From a bacterium (GTDB taxonomy: Bacteria > Armatimonadota > Abditibacteriia > Abditibacteriales > Abditibacteriaceae): a DNA stretch of 64,000 nucleotides. The position numbers were made by a program, and so were the translations under genes. Where the stretch lies: the NCBI GenBank assembly GCA_004172935.1, contig SDZD01000017.1, positions 1 through 64,000 of the forward strand. Direction: 5' to 3'. The notes beneath the pieces are model-generated. The model made no database searches. It was given only the letters and a program-made list of their open reading frames with translations, and was not told the DNA's origin. Positions 9,522 to 18,100 of the stretch are shown here, piece by piece (position 1 is the stretch's first letter; the number at the start of each line of letters is the position of its first letter).

Positions 9522-11105
9522 TTAGGTGGGGGTGATTTGAAGCCAGATGTAGCGGAGTTTGTGGGGAATTTCGACTTTGAGATGGCCTTCGGTGAATTGT
9601 GCGGTGCCTTCGCCGGAAAGGAGATTGATGGTGGCTTCAGTTAATTTCAGCAGAGGAAGTTGGAGTTGGTAGGTAGGGGAAGCGTTGAGTTCGCGGAAGA
9701 GGAGAACGTAGGCACTGTCATGGGTGCTGTTTATGGAAACGAAGCCCGTCCAGACGTTGCCGTCGGGGGCTTCGCCGATGGGGAGAATGGTGCCCTGTTG
9801 CATGGCTTCGCGCTCGGATTTCCATTTTTTGATCAAAGGGGCGGCTTCCTCGAAGTAGGATTCGGGGAGGTTCTGGTTTTCGAACCAGCCGAGGGGCGCG
9901 CACAGCATGACCGTGGCAAAAAGAGCGTCGGGACGATAGTGGGCGGGGGCTAGTGGGTCGTTGGGGTATTTGTCGAGGTTGCGGGCGTTGTTGAGCCATT
10001 CGAGGCGCAGGCGGACGGGGTCGATCCAATGGGCCAGTTGCCATGCGACTCGGAGGGTGTGATGGGGCCAGTAGTTGCGCCAGTCGGTGTAGCGATTTTC
10101 GACGAAGAGGGGGCCGAACTCGATAGCGCCAAAGTAGCCGAAGCGGCGTTCGGCGGTGATGTCGAGGTCGAGGGAAATCGCGCCATTCGATTGGTGGTGG
10201 AGCGTGCCGAAGAATTGGGCGAAGTTGGCTTCGCTTTGCGGAGTGGTGATTTTGAGGGAGTCGATTTTGAAGAACTCGATTCCCAGTTCGCGGTGGTAAC
10301 GCAGCAGCACTTCGGCGTCACGGTGCCAGTTGGCGGCGTGGTGGGAGGAATCGGGGCCGAACCATAGGCCAATACGCAAATCGTGGGCGCGGGCCTGTTG
10401 CACCAATGGCTCTAAGCCAGCGGGGAAGCGGGCACTGTTGACATCCCAGAATTGGGGGTCGCTGGCCCAGAATCCGTCCCATACGCCCTGCCCGCCCGAA
10501 TTAGCCGAGTTGGCGGTCGTGCCCTGCTGCCAACCATCGTCGATTTGCACGATGTCGGCACCGAGGCGAGCGGCGCCTTCGATTTCGCGCGCCATGAAGG
10601 TGGGGTTGAGATGAGCATCGCGGTTGCGGTCGCCCCAGGTGTTGGTGAGAAGCAAACCATCGCGCGCCGCATTGTAGGGGCGAAGTTGGCGCTGCAAGGC
10701 ATGGAGGGCAGAGATGCGGTTCCATTTTCCACCCGTATAGGTGGCGGTGCGCCACAGGTAGCCATCGGATTCGCCCAGTTCAAAGTCGCCCTCGCGCCCG
10801 ACGCGAACATCCCAATCGCTGGGGGTGGCGCGCGAATCGGGGAGCGGCGCCAGTTTGACGAAAAGGGTGCCGCATTCGGTCAGGACATCTTCGAGAACGA
10901 AGAGGTTGCCACGCAAGCGCAGTTCACCATTGGAGGGATGGAGTAGCCATTCGTGCTGTTGAACCAACTCGGCATGGGCATCGGTTTGGTCGTGCAACAC
11001 GACTTGAGTGAGGCGGAATCGTCCGGGGATGAAGGAGAATTTCGACTGCGGAGCGGCTACTTCGACAGGTGAATCGGTTTCGATACCCGATGGGAGATTA
11101 TTCAC
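9522..11105 (-). CDS. GH36-like alpha-galactosidase / melibiase-type glycosidase
   Basis: A 527-residue protein without a clear signal peptide, hence probably cytoplasmic. An N-terminal beta-sandwich precedes a TIM barrel with the GH36/GH27-type features: a WGDRN block, GADIVQIDDGWQ, GLWFGPDSSH, and the nucleophile Asp at about 282 in FFKIDSLK. The segment VENRYTDWRNYWP sits where GH36 enzymes carry the acid/base Asp, so the Asp in YTDW is the likely proton donor; this is inferred by position. It would release terminal alpha-galactose from oligosaccharides or polysaccharide fragments. Together with the GH50-like enzyme it fits a galactan-degrading cluster. It is shorter than full GH36 enzymes (about 700), so it belongs to a compact subgroup. 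Confidence 0.82.
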   Translation of the reverse strand: MNNLPSGIETDSPVEVAAPQSKFSFIPGRFRLTQVVLHDQTDAHAELVQQHEWLLHPSNGELRLRGNLFVLEDVLTECGTLFVKLAPLPDSRATPSDWDVRVGREGDFELGESDGYLWRTATYTGGKWNRISALHALQRQLRPYNAARDGLLLTNTWGDRNRDAHLNPTFMAREIEGAARLGADIVQIDDGWQQGTTANSANSGGQGVWDGFWASDPQFWDVNSARFPAGLEPLVQQARAHDLRIGLWFGPDSSHHAANWHRDAEVLLRYHRELGIEFFKIDSLKITTPQSEANFAQFFGTLHHQSNGAISLDLDITAERRFGYFGAIEFGPLFVENRYTDWRNYWPHHTLRVAWQLAHWIDPVRLRLEWLNNARNLDKYPNDPLAPAHYRPDALFATVMLCAPLGWFENQNLPESYFEEAAPLIKKWKSEREAMQQGTILPIGEAPDGNVWTGFVSINSTHDSAYVLLFRELNASPTYQLQLPLLKLTEATINLLSGEGTAQFTEGHLKVEIPHKLRYIWLQITPT

Positions 11106-11182
11106 AAGGGGGGTAATATATCGAGTTTATGGGGGAACAGGGATGGGATTTTCTCTCATCCTTTGGTGACGGGAACTGTTTG

Positions 11183-11205
11183 AGGGCGAACCCAAGGTTC
11201 GCCCT
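11183..11205. repeat. Short hairpin repeat, GGGCGAACC type
   Basis: The perfect arms agggcgaacc and ggttcgccct are separated by three bases. A close relative occurs at 46141-46161, and this kind of element is spread through intergenic DNA of many environmental bacteria. It also could help terminate the downstream pseudopilin transcript's neighbourhood. Confidence 0.6.
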
Positions 11206-11258
11206 ACAGATCAGCCGGGGGGAATGTTTGATGGCTCCCGCAATTGGTAACAGGTGAT

Positions 11259-11999
11259 TTATTTGTAGTAGTTGACGGCGTTGGTCACATTGGCGAGCGC
11301 GTTGGTGAGGTTGGTTCCGGTGTAGGCTTTGTTATCGCGGCTCCACATGTTGCTGCCATCGACGCCGGGGTTGGTGCGGTCGGCTCGCAGTGATTTGACG
11401 TGGCCGTCTACGAATAGAAAATTACCTGTGGACAGGTGCCCGGTGAAGATGGCGGAGGGGCTGGTGCGGTTGGCGAAGTAGGTTTTGGTAATGTCGAAGT
11501 CGGTGTTTTCGTAGGCCGATTCCAGAAAACAAATGGTGGAGGCTGTGTTCTCGAACGAGGCCAGAGCGATGGGGCTGGCATTCTCGTAGCCAATGGCGCC
11601 ATTGCTGCCAGTCGCGCCGCTATCTGTGTTGGGAACATAGGAACGCCGACTGAGGCCGCTACTGTCCTCATTCATGGCATTGGTGTTGTAGGTGTTGGAG
11701 GGGCAGAGGAAAAGCTGATAGCTTTTCACATAGGGCTGGAGAATATTTTGTACATTGGTGTTTACGCCATTATTTGAGAAAAGGCGGTTGGGCATTTTTT
11801 CGTCGTAGTCCTGCGTGTATTGCATCAGGCCAAGGCCAATTTGCTTCATGTTGCTCTGGCAGGATGAGCGGCGGGCATTTTCACGGGCGCGGGCAAAGAC
11901 GGGAAACAAAATAGCCGCCAAAATGGCGATGATAGCGATAACTACCAAAAGCTCTATAAGGGTGAAGGCTTTATATGAAAAATTAGAACGAGGGTTCAT
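11259..11999 (-). CDS. Pseudopilin-like secreted protein (prepilin methylation motif, DUF1559-like)
   Basis: A 246-residue protein with leader [11 protein letters not shown] followed by [16 protein letters not shown]. The residue before the cleavage site is Ala instead of the usual Gly, which prepilin peptidases may process less well. It continues with [20 protein letters not shown], then [12 protein letters not shown], and ends with a [11 protein letters not shown] tail. It lies upstream of the alpha-galactosidase in the same direction with a 153-bp gap, so it may be cotranscribed. It is very similar at the N-terminus to the proteins at 7371 and 47424. Function unknown; the location suggests a link to polysaccharide use. 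Confidence 0.9.
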   Translation of the reverse strand: MNPRSNFSYKAFTLIELLVVIAIIAILAAILFPVFARARENARRSSCQSNMKQIGLGLMQYTQDYDEKMPNRLFSNNGVNTNVQNILQPYVKSYQLFLCPSNTYNTNAMNEDSSGLSRRSYVPNTDSGATGSNGAIGYENASPIALASFENTASTICFLESAYENTDFDITKTYFANRTSPSAIFTGHLSTGNFLFVDGHVKSLRADRTNPGVDGSNMWSRDNKAYTGTNLTNALANVTNAVNYYK

Positions 12000-12528
12000 G
12001 AGACTTGATGTATAAACAATAGAATTGACTGACCTACGGTGGTGAAGCTCAGGTAATGCGAGAGGGGGAGTCGCGGTGTCTTTCCCCTACTCTACTGCCA
12101 AAGCGTGGTTTCTAGGCTATCAAGGGTGAATTGATAGTTAGGCACCGGACACGAACATGATACATTTGGGCGGGCTTCGCTGACCGCTTTGGATGAGTTG
12201 TAGAACGTTGCCATTCTAATCTGCGAGTGTTGAAAGTGGGCATATTGCGCGGCCTGGTGGGCCGCAGGGCTGAAGCTTGCGCCTATAGGCCTACCGGCCA
12301 ACTTTTGTGGGTGTTGGAGAGGCTGCGTAGCTCCTCTGGGGATGACAGTCGCTCTCTTCCGGTTTGGTTGCAACATCTCGACGATGAGTGCCTCTCGACA
12401 TCAAGCATTCTCTGCAGGTTTGCTCGACACCCTCAGTCGCTCGTGTCCTATGAAACACAAATAGCCCGAACAGGAAATTCCTGTTCGGGCTATTTGTGTT
12501 TGCTCAAGAGACCGTAAATATTCAGGCT
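12000..12528. other. Intergenic region; only a terminator recognised
   Basis: About 530 bp with no convincing gene; two open frames of about 95 codons on opposite strands have no start site or family signal. The right end holds a strong terminator for the HD-GYP gene. A middle stretch (gcagggctgaagcttgcgcc and ctcctctggggatgacag) reads like degenerate dispersed repeat text. Confidence 0.55.
12454..12500. terminator. Near-perfect intrinsic terminator stem
   Basis: The arms cacaaatagcccgaacagga and tcctgttcgggctatttgtg pair perfectly around a three-base loop. It lies about 30 bp after the stop of the HD-GYP gene. It is symmetrical and could act in both directions. Confidence 0.8.
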
Positions 12529-13629
12529 TTAGATGAGCTGGTGGTGGGGGAGCTGTTCGAAGAGTTCCACTACCTGGGGGTCGAATTGGGAGCCGCTTTG
12601 CTTTTTGATTTCGGCGAGGGCGTCTTCGATGGTCCAAGCCGTTTTATAGGGGCGGTCGTGGGTGAGGGCGTCGAAAACGTCGGCTACGGAGAGGAGGCGA
12701 GCTTCGAGGGGGATTTCTTCGCCTTTGAGTTTTTGCGGGTAGCCGTTGCCATCCCAACGCTCGTGGTGGCTGAGAGCGATGCGGTGGGCGGTTTGCACCA
12801 GATCGGAGTGGCCGTCTTCGAACAGGGCGGCGCCGATTGTGGTGTGCGTTTTGATGATGTTGAACTCGTCGGGGGTGAGGCGACCGGGCTTAAGCAGGAT
12901 GTTGTCCGAGATGCCAATTTTGCCGACATCGTGCAAGCGAGCGGCTTGCTCGATGCAGCGCACCTGTACGCAAGGGAGTCCGATTGCTTCGGCGAGCAAG
13001 CCGGTGGTACGTCCGACGCGGTAGGTATGTTGGCCGGTGTCGTCGTCGCGGAATTCTCCGGCGCGCGCCAGACGCTCCAGCATCTCGACGTGGGTCTGTT
13101 CGAGTTCGCGCGCGTACTGCGCGATGCGGCATTTCGCCTGTTCGAGTTCCTGGGTGCGCTCCTGGACGTGCTCTTCCAACTTCTCGTTTTGGAGCTGCAA
13201 GTCGAGGTAGAGAAAGCGATTTTCGAGCAGGTTATCGATACGAAGGAATAACTCGATCATATCAAAGGGTTTATTGAGGAAGTCTTTTGCCCCAGCGAGA
13301 AGCGCCTGACGTTTGGCCTGGGGGGAAATATCGGCAGTCAAGACCAGTACCGGGACTTGAATGCGTCCGCCGCCCTCTTCCTTCAACTGCTTCATAACCC
13401 CCAGACCATCGAGGCCGGGCATCATCAAATCGAGAAGGATGAGATCGGGTTTAAATTCGCGGTAGAGCGAAAGCACCTCAAAGGGGTTGGTACAGGAGCG
13501 AATTTCGCCCCGGTCAGCCTCCATGAGCATATCTTCCAACAACATGATGTTGCTGGGTTCATCGTCAACTAAAAGTAAGCGGGCCTTGTGCATAACGGGC
13601 TTGAGCAAAGATTGACCATGTGCCGCCAT
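12529..13629 (-). CDS. Response regulator with HD-GYP domain (cyclic-di-GMP phosphodiesterase)
   Basis: A receiver domain (RLLLVDDEPSNIMLLEDM, acceptor Asp in LILLDLMMPGLDG, Lys in LNKPFDM) is followed by a coiled coil and an HD-GYP domain. Its metal site reads ARLHDVGKIGI, the second His pair is in SHHERWDGNGYP, and the GYP motif itself is intact; LSVADVFDALTHDRPYK follows. These are the residues of active HD-GYP phosphodiesterases, which degrade cyclic-di-GMP. It lacks a kinase of its own and lies between two orphan hybrid kinases, either of which could phosphorylate it. The start is uncertain: in-frame ATGs occur at 13668, 13629 and 13593, and the receiver fold begins right after the last. 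None has a clear ribosome site. Confidence 0.92.
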   Translation of the reverse strand: MAAHGQSLLKPVMHKARLLLVDDEPSNIMLLEDMLMEADRGEIRSCTNPFEVLSLYREFKPDLILLDLMMPGLDGLGVMKQLKEEGGGRIQVPVLVLTADISPQAKRQALLAGAKDFLNKPFDMIELFLRIDNLLENRFLYLDLQLQNEKLEEHVQERTQELEQAKCRIAQYARELEQTHVEMLERLARAGEFRDDDTGQHTYRVGRTTGLLAEAIGLPCVQVRCIEQAARLHDVGKIGISDNILLKPGRLTPDEFNIIKTHTTIGAALFEDGHSDLVQTAHRIALSHHERWDGNGYPQKLKGEEIPLEARLLSVADVFDALTHDRPYKTAWTIEDALAEIKKQSGSQFDPQVVELFEQLPHHQLI

Positions 13630-13907
13630 AGAGAACTCAAGGGGATTTCCCACTCCATTTAAAAACATCAATAGAACAATCTAAGTGGCTTAGAGTTTAT
13701 TTTTGGTCGTTATCTTGTACAGCGTGCATGAGCGTAAAAAACACTGTAAAAAAGCCGTTCATTCGCCGTTAAATTTTCGTCAACAGAGTGGTTTCAGAGC
13801 GTGATGAGACAGGGAGTAAGCGGATTAGATTGTCAGTTACTGCTAGTGTCCGGGGAGTCGGGCAGAAACAATACGCTCTGCGGGAGTGTCGAACAGGCCA
13901 CTTTTGA

Positions 13908-14687
13908 ATGAAGATTACGACTTTTTTAGTGGCAGGAATTTTGGGTTGCACGATGCTTGGCGGGGCACAGGCGCAAGAAGGCCAGCCCGCAGCACCAGCA
14001 GCACCGACTCCTGAAGCCCCGGCAAAACCAACTTTGGCACCCGTCACGAAAGAAAACGTAGCGCAAGCGGTCACTCAATACGGGGAAATGGACTTGCCAC
14101 GCGCACTGGACACGAAAGAATTGAAGATAGTGGCGACTTACCTTAAAGAGGGAGACGCCTATCAGGCGGCATCAGCGGCGCGCTTTCTGGCGAACGCGCA
14201 ACAAAACGAGGCGATGCAACGACTGACTCCGATGTTAGCACGCTTTAAAGAAGTCGTGGAAAGCCCGCTGTCACTGCCCCCGACTGGCCTCTCTTATCTT
14301 TCGAGCGAGGCGTATGTCATCAACATTTTTCTGCTGAGCATATCGCGCATTAAGCCCGCCCAAACCGTAGTGAATGCGCTGGAAAAAGAGCGCGCTGGAA
14401 AAGCGACACCCAAACAACAGCAGTGGCTGACAGCGGCAGCGGGATTTGCGGGCGATAAGCGCGTAGCCCCACAGCTCAAAGATTTATTCGACAAAGAAAC
14501 CGATGCCTCGTTCAAAGCGGTTTTGTTGCGAGCCTATGCATGGTCGGCTCAAGAGGCTGCCATTCCCACACTACAGACGCTTCAAAATGATGAGAGCGTG
14601 ACGGCTTACATCGAAGGGAAACCACAGCATGGCATCAGCTTGATAGCACAAGGCGAACTGAAACGCCTTGGCGTGTTGGCGGGGTAG
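13908..14687 (+). CDS. Secreted alanine-rich HEAT-repeat-like protein
   Basis: A 259-residue protein with a signal peptide (MKITTFLVAGILGCTMLGGA) and a short Pro/Ala linker (QPAAPAAPTPEAPAKP). The body is alpha-helical, with paired helices resembling HEAT repeats, for example KIVATYLKEGDAYQAASAAR and AQEAAIPTLQTLQNDESV. Such repeats bind proteins, and it probably acts in the periplasm. No catalytic motif is visible and I do not recognise a named family. It is the only plus-strand gene between two minus-strand signalling genes and has no operon partner. Confidence 0.75.
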   Translation: MKITTFLVAGILGCTMLGGAQAQEGQPAAPAAPTPEAPAKPTLAPVTKENVAQAVTQYGEMDLPRALDTKELKIVATYLKEGDAYQAASAARFLANAQQNEAMQRLTPMLARFKEVVESPLSLPPTGLSYLSSEAYVINIFLLSISRIKPAQTVVNALEKERAGKATPKQQQWLTAAAGFAGDKRVAPQLKDLFDKETDASFKAVLLRAYAWSAQEAAIPTLQTLQNDESVTAYIEGKPQHGISLIAQGELKRLGVLAG

Positions 14688-14817
14688 ATTGGGGCGAATC
14701 TGGCGTTTGAGGAATCACTTACCGATGGCGCGGCAATCTTTCGCGGACACGGCAGGCCACGTAATGTGCGCCTCTTTTTCAGTATGTAACCCAATTTTGG
14801 CGAAGTAATGGACTTCC

Positions 14818-14913
14818 AGTTGCGTCATCCTGAGCCTGCGAAGGATCTCGGCCTTCTCAAAGTGTTTCCGAGTTGCAACGGAAGATCCTTCGCAGGCTCA
14901 GGATGACGCAACT
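14818..14913. repeat. 31-bp perfect inverted repeat, mobile-repeat-like
   Basis: The arms at 14818-14848 and 14883-14913 are exact reverse complements; their core reads gcgtcatcctgagcctgcga. The 34-bp loop is unrelated. The arm sequence belongs to a type often dispersed in bacterial intergenic DNA, sometimes as a MITE-like or REP-like unit. Confidence 0.85.
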
Positions 14914-15085
14914 CTTGCTTTCTGCTCCCGATTCGGGGCAAAAAAGTGCTCTTATATACCAAAGAGAGTCCCACATTATGTGGTAGGCCATGTCCCTACG
15001 TTCGGACGGGGAGAACCTACCGCAGATAGGACTCCCGCTAACATTCGCGTAGTGCCCACATTTCGGTCAAAAGAAATCACCATAG

Positions 15086-15123
15086 AAACGGGGGACTGGC
15101 AAAATATGCCAGTCCCCCGTTTT
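15086..15123. terminator. Intrinsic terminator after the second giant hybrid kinase
   Basis: The arms aaacgggggactggca and tgccagtcccccgttt are perfect complements around a short A/T loop. It lies 4 bp beyond the kinase stop. A T-rich run on the plus side suggests it can also stop plus-strand reads. Confidence 0.8.
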
Positions 15124-15126
15124 CTT

Positions 15127-18100
15127 TTAGGTCTCGTTGAGGAATTTGCGGATCACGGAGAGTAGGATTTTGAGGTTGAGGGGCTTGGTCAGGTACTCGG
15201 AGGCACCGACGGCCAGCAGGTAAGCGATTTGGGATGGGGTGGCATCGGCGCTGAGCATCACGACGGGGATGTTGTGGAGCGTGGCGTCGGTGAGGAGACG
15301 GCGCAGTACCTCGTCGCCATCCATATCGGGCAGGTGCAAATCGAGCAGGATGAGCGAAGGGCGGTGCTGACGAGCCAAGTCCAAACCGAGTTGGCCTTGC
15401 ATGGCGCTAATCAGGTTGATGTTAGGCTCGTTTTTGAGCAAATGCTCCAGCACTTTGAGGTTGACGGCGTTGTCTTCGATGTACAGGATGGTGTGCGACT
15501 TGGTGACAGGCGCCAACTCGAACTCCGATTCGACGGGGGCTTCGGGTTCTTGCGGTGCTTCTTCGCCGGGGCGCACAGGGCTTTCGGCGGTAGGAATATC
15601 GACCCAGAAGGTGCTTCCCACGCCTTCCTCGCTGGCGATGCCCAGACGACCGCCCATCGCTTCGACGAGGTGTTTGGAGAGCGCCAACCCAAGGCCAGTA
15701 CCTTCGATGGCGCCGCCTTCGCGGCCCAGGCGCTCGAAGGGTTGGAAGACCTTGGATAAGAACTTGGGAGAGATGCCGTGGCCGGTGTCGATGACGTTGA
15801 GGCGCAGCATCTTGCCGTCGAGGATTTGGCCGTTGACCGTGACTTTGCCGCCCTGCCGGTTGTATTTGCCCGCATTGGAAAGCAGGTTGAGTAGCACCTG
15901 CGACAAGCGTTGCTGGTCGGCCAAAACGTAAGTATCGGAGCAGCAGCTGAGGTCGAGTTCGAATTGCAGGTTGAGTTGCTGATAGAGCGGGCGCACCATA
16001 TCGGCGGTCGAGGTGACAACGGTTTCAGCAAGAATGGGTTCAGGAGCCAGAGTGAGATGGCCCGATTCGACGCGCGCCACATCGAGTACCTCGTTGATGA
16101 GGTGAAGCAGGTGGCGTCCGGCCTTCAGGATGAGCTTGATGCGCTGCGCCTGTTTTTCTTCGGTCAGCGTCATCTCCAGAATTTGCGCAAAGCCCAGAAT
16201 GCTGTTCATGGGGGTACGCAATTCGTGGCTCATGCGCGACAGAAATTCGCTTTTAGCCTGGTTGGCGCGCTCGGCTTCTTCGCGAGCCGATTCGGCGTCG
16301 TTTTTGGCCTGACGCAAATCGTCTTCAACGCGGGCGCGTTCGAGCGATTCGAGGGTGAGCGAGCAGATGCCCGCGAGAGAGCGGGTGGAGATGTGGTCCT
16401 CGACTTTCCACAGGCGCGCTTCGCCGACCTGTTCGCAGCACAGCACGCCGACCATGTGGCCGTTGATGACGATGGGGGCATCGAGCATGGCGTTGATGCC
16501 AAGCGGGGTCAGGTAGCCCTTGGAGAACTCGCGGGTCGCGGGGTGAGTGTGGGCATCGTCGGCCACGATGCTTTCGCGCGTTTGCAATGCACGGAAATAG
16601 TTCGGGTAGTCGTCGACCACCAGTTCCATATCTTGCGAGTGCTGCCTGCTGCCGCGCTCGTACAAATCGGTACAACGGAGGACGGATTGGTCTTCGTTGA
16701 ACATCCACACGCTACAACGCTCCAAATCGAGGACGTTGGTGCCTGCCTGAGTGACGGCAGCCAGCGCCTCTCGCAGTTCGCTTTGATCGGCGACGCGCAG
16801 TTTGGTTAGCTCGGTGAAGACGAGGTTGCCGTAGAGTAGGCGCGCTTCGTTGGCGCGCAGTTCGGTGTTGGCGCGCTCGCTTTCGTCTCTGGCCTGTTCG
16901 AGCAAGGTAACGGCCTCTTCCAGAGCCGACAGGGCGCCCACGCGCTCATTGGATTCGAGACGCAGCGCTTCGTTAGTTTTTGCCAGTTCGTTGGTACGCT
17001 CTTCGACGCGCCTTTCCAATTCGTCGTTAACGTCTTGCAATGCCTCACGGCTACGGAATATTTCCTCTTCGCTTGCCTTAAGGTTAGTGATGTCGATATG
17101 CGAGCCGAGCAGACGTTCAAGCTTGCCGTTTTCATCGCGGAAGACGGTGCCCTGCGACAGAATCCAGCGATAGCGACCGTCTTTATGGCGCAAACGAAAT
17201 TCGTCCTGGAAGGTGGTATCGGTCGAATGTTGCAGCGCCATGCTTTTTTCGGCGACTCGCGCACGGTCGTCGGGATGCAGGGTTTCCGTAAAGGCATCGC
17301 GCAGGGATTCGAAATAGTCGTCGTCTTCTGCGTAGCCCAATTGTTTTTTATAGTAGCTCGTCGAGTGGTGTTCGTTGGTGAGGGCGTTCCACTCCCACAG
17401 AGCGATGCGCCCGCTATTGACGGCGACTTCCAAACGCTCCTGACTGATGCGCAGTTCGGTTTCGGCCTTTTTGAGCGGGGTGACATCCTGCGACATCGCC
17501 ATAACCCCGGTGATTTCTCCGTTTTCCCAAACGGGCGCGATGTGAACCCACCGGTAGGAACCATTAATAGCAACTTCGGTTGAGCCGGACTCGCCCTCCA
17601 GCGCGTTACGATAGAGGCGCAGCGCCTCTTCATTACCAGGGGAATTGCCAAAAACTTCATCGAGATGTTTGCCAACCATCTCCTGCTTAGTCATGCCCAC
17701 CGGGGGCAGCTTTTGGCCTTCGACCAAAACGAAACGTAAATCGCGGTCGAGCAGAAGCACAGAGCCGTTCGGAACGTTGTTAGCGAGCGCCTGGTATAGC
17801 TTTTGGCTGTGCTCAAGGGCTTCGCGCGCTTTCCTTTGCTCGGTGACATCCTGCGTCATAGCCAGGATGTGAATCACGTTCCCCTGCTCGTCTCGCACTG
17901 GCAGGATATGGAGGAGACGGTGATGCCCATTGACTTCGACTTCACGGGTTACTGTCTCGCCATCAAGTGCCGTGTCATAAATCTCATTGAGATGATGCCC
18001 CAGGGTTGTTTCTCCGAAGACTTCGAGAACGGTTTTGCCAATGGCATCTTCGCGCGACAATCCGACGGCACCCAAACCTTTGCCTTCGACGAGCAGGAAC

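Larger units (their letters stand above)
14688..15126. other. Intergenic region with a long inverted repeat and a terminator
   Basis: About 440 bp without a gene. It contains one copy of a short motif that recurs upstream (gggcgaatctggcgttt at 14692-14708), a 31-bp perfect inverted repeat (14818-14913) and a terminator hairpin (15086-15123). Confidence 0.7.

Noticed and set aside
12092..12517. Two small open frames on opposite strands
   Set aside because: They overlap each other and a terminator, and neither has a start signal or recognisable residues.
15910..16809. 299-codon frame on the plus strand
   Set aside because: It lies antisense to the histidine kinase domain of the second giant kinase.
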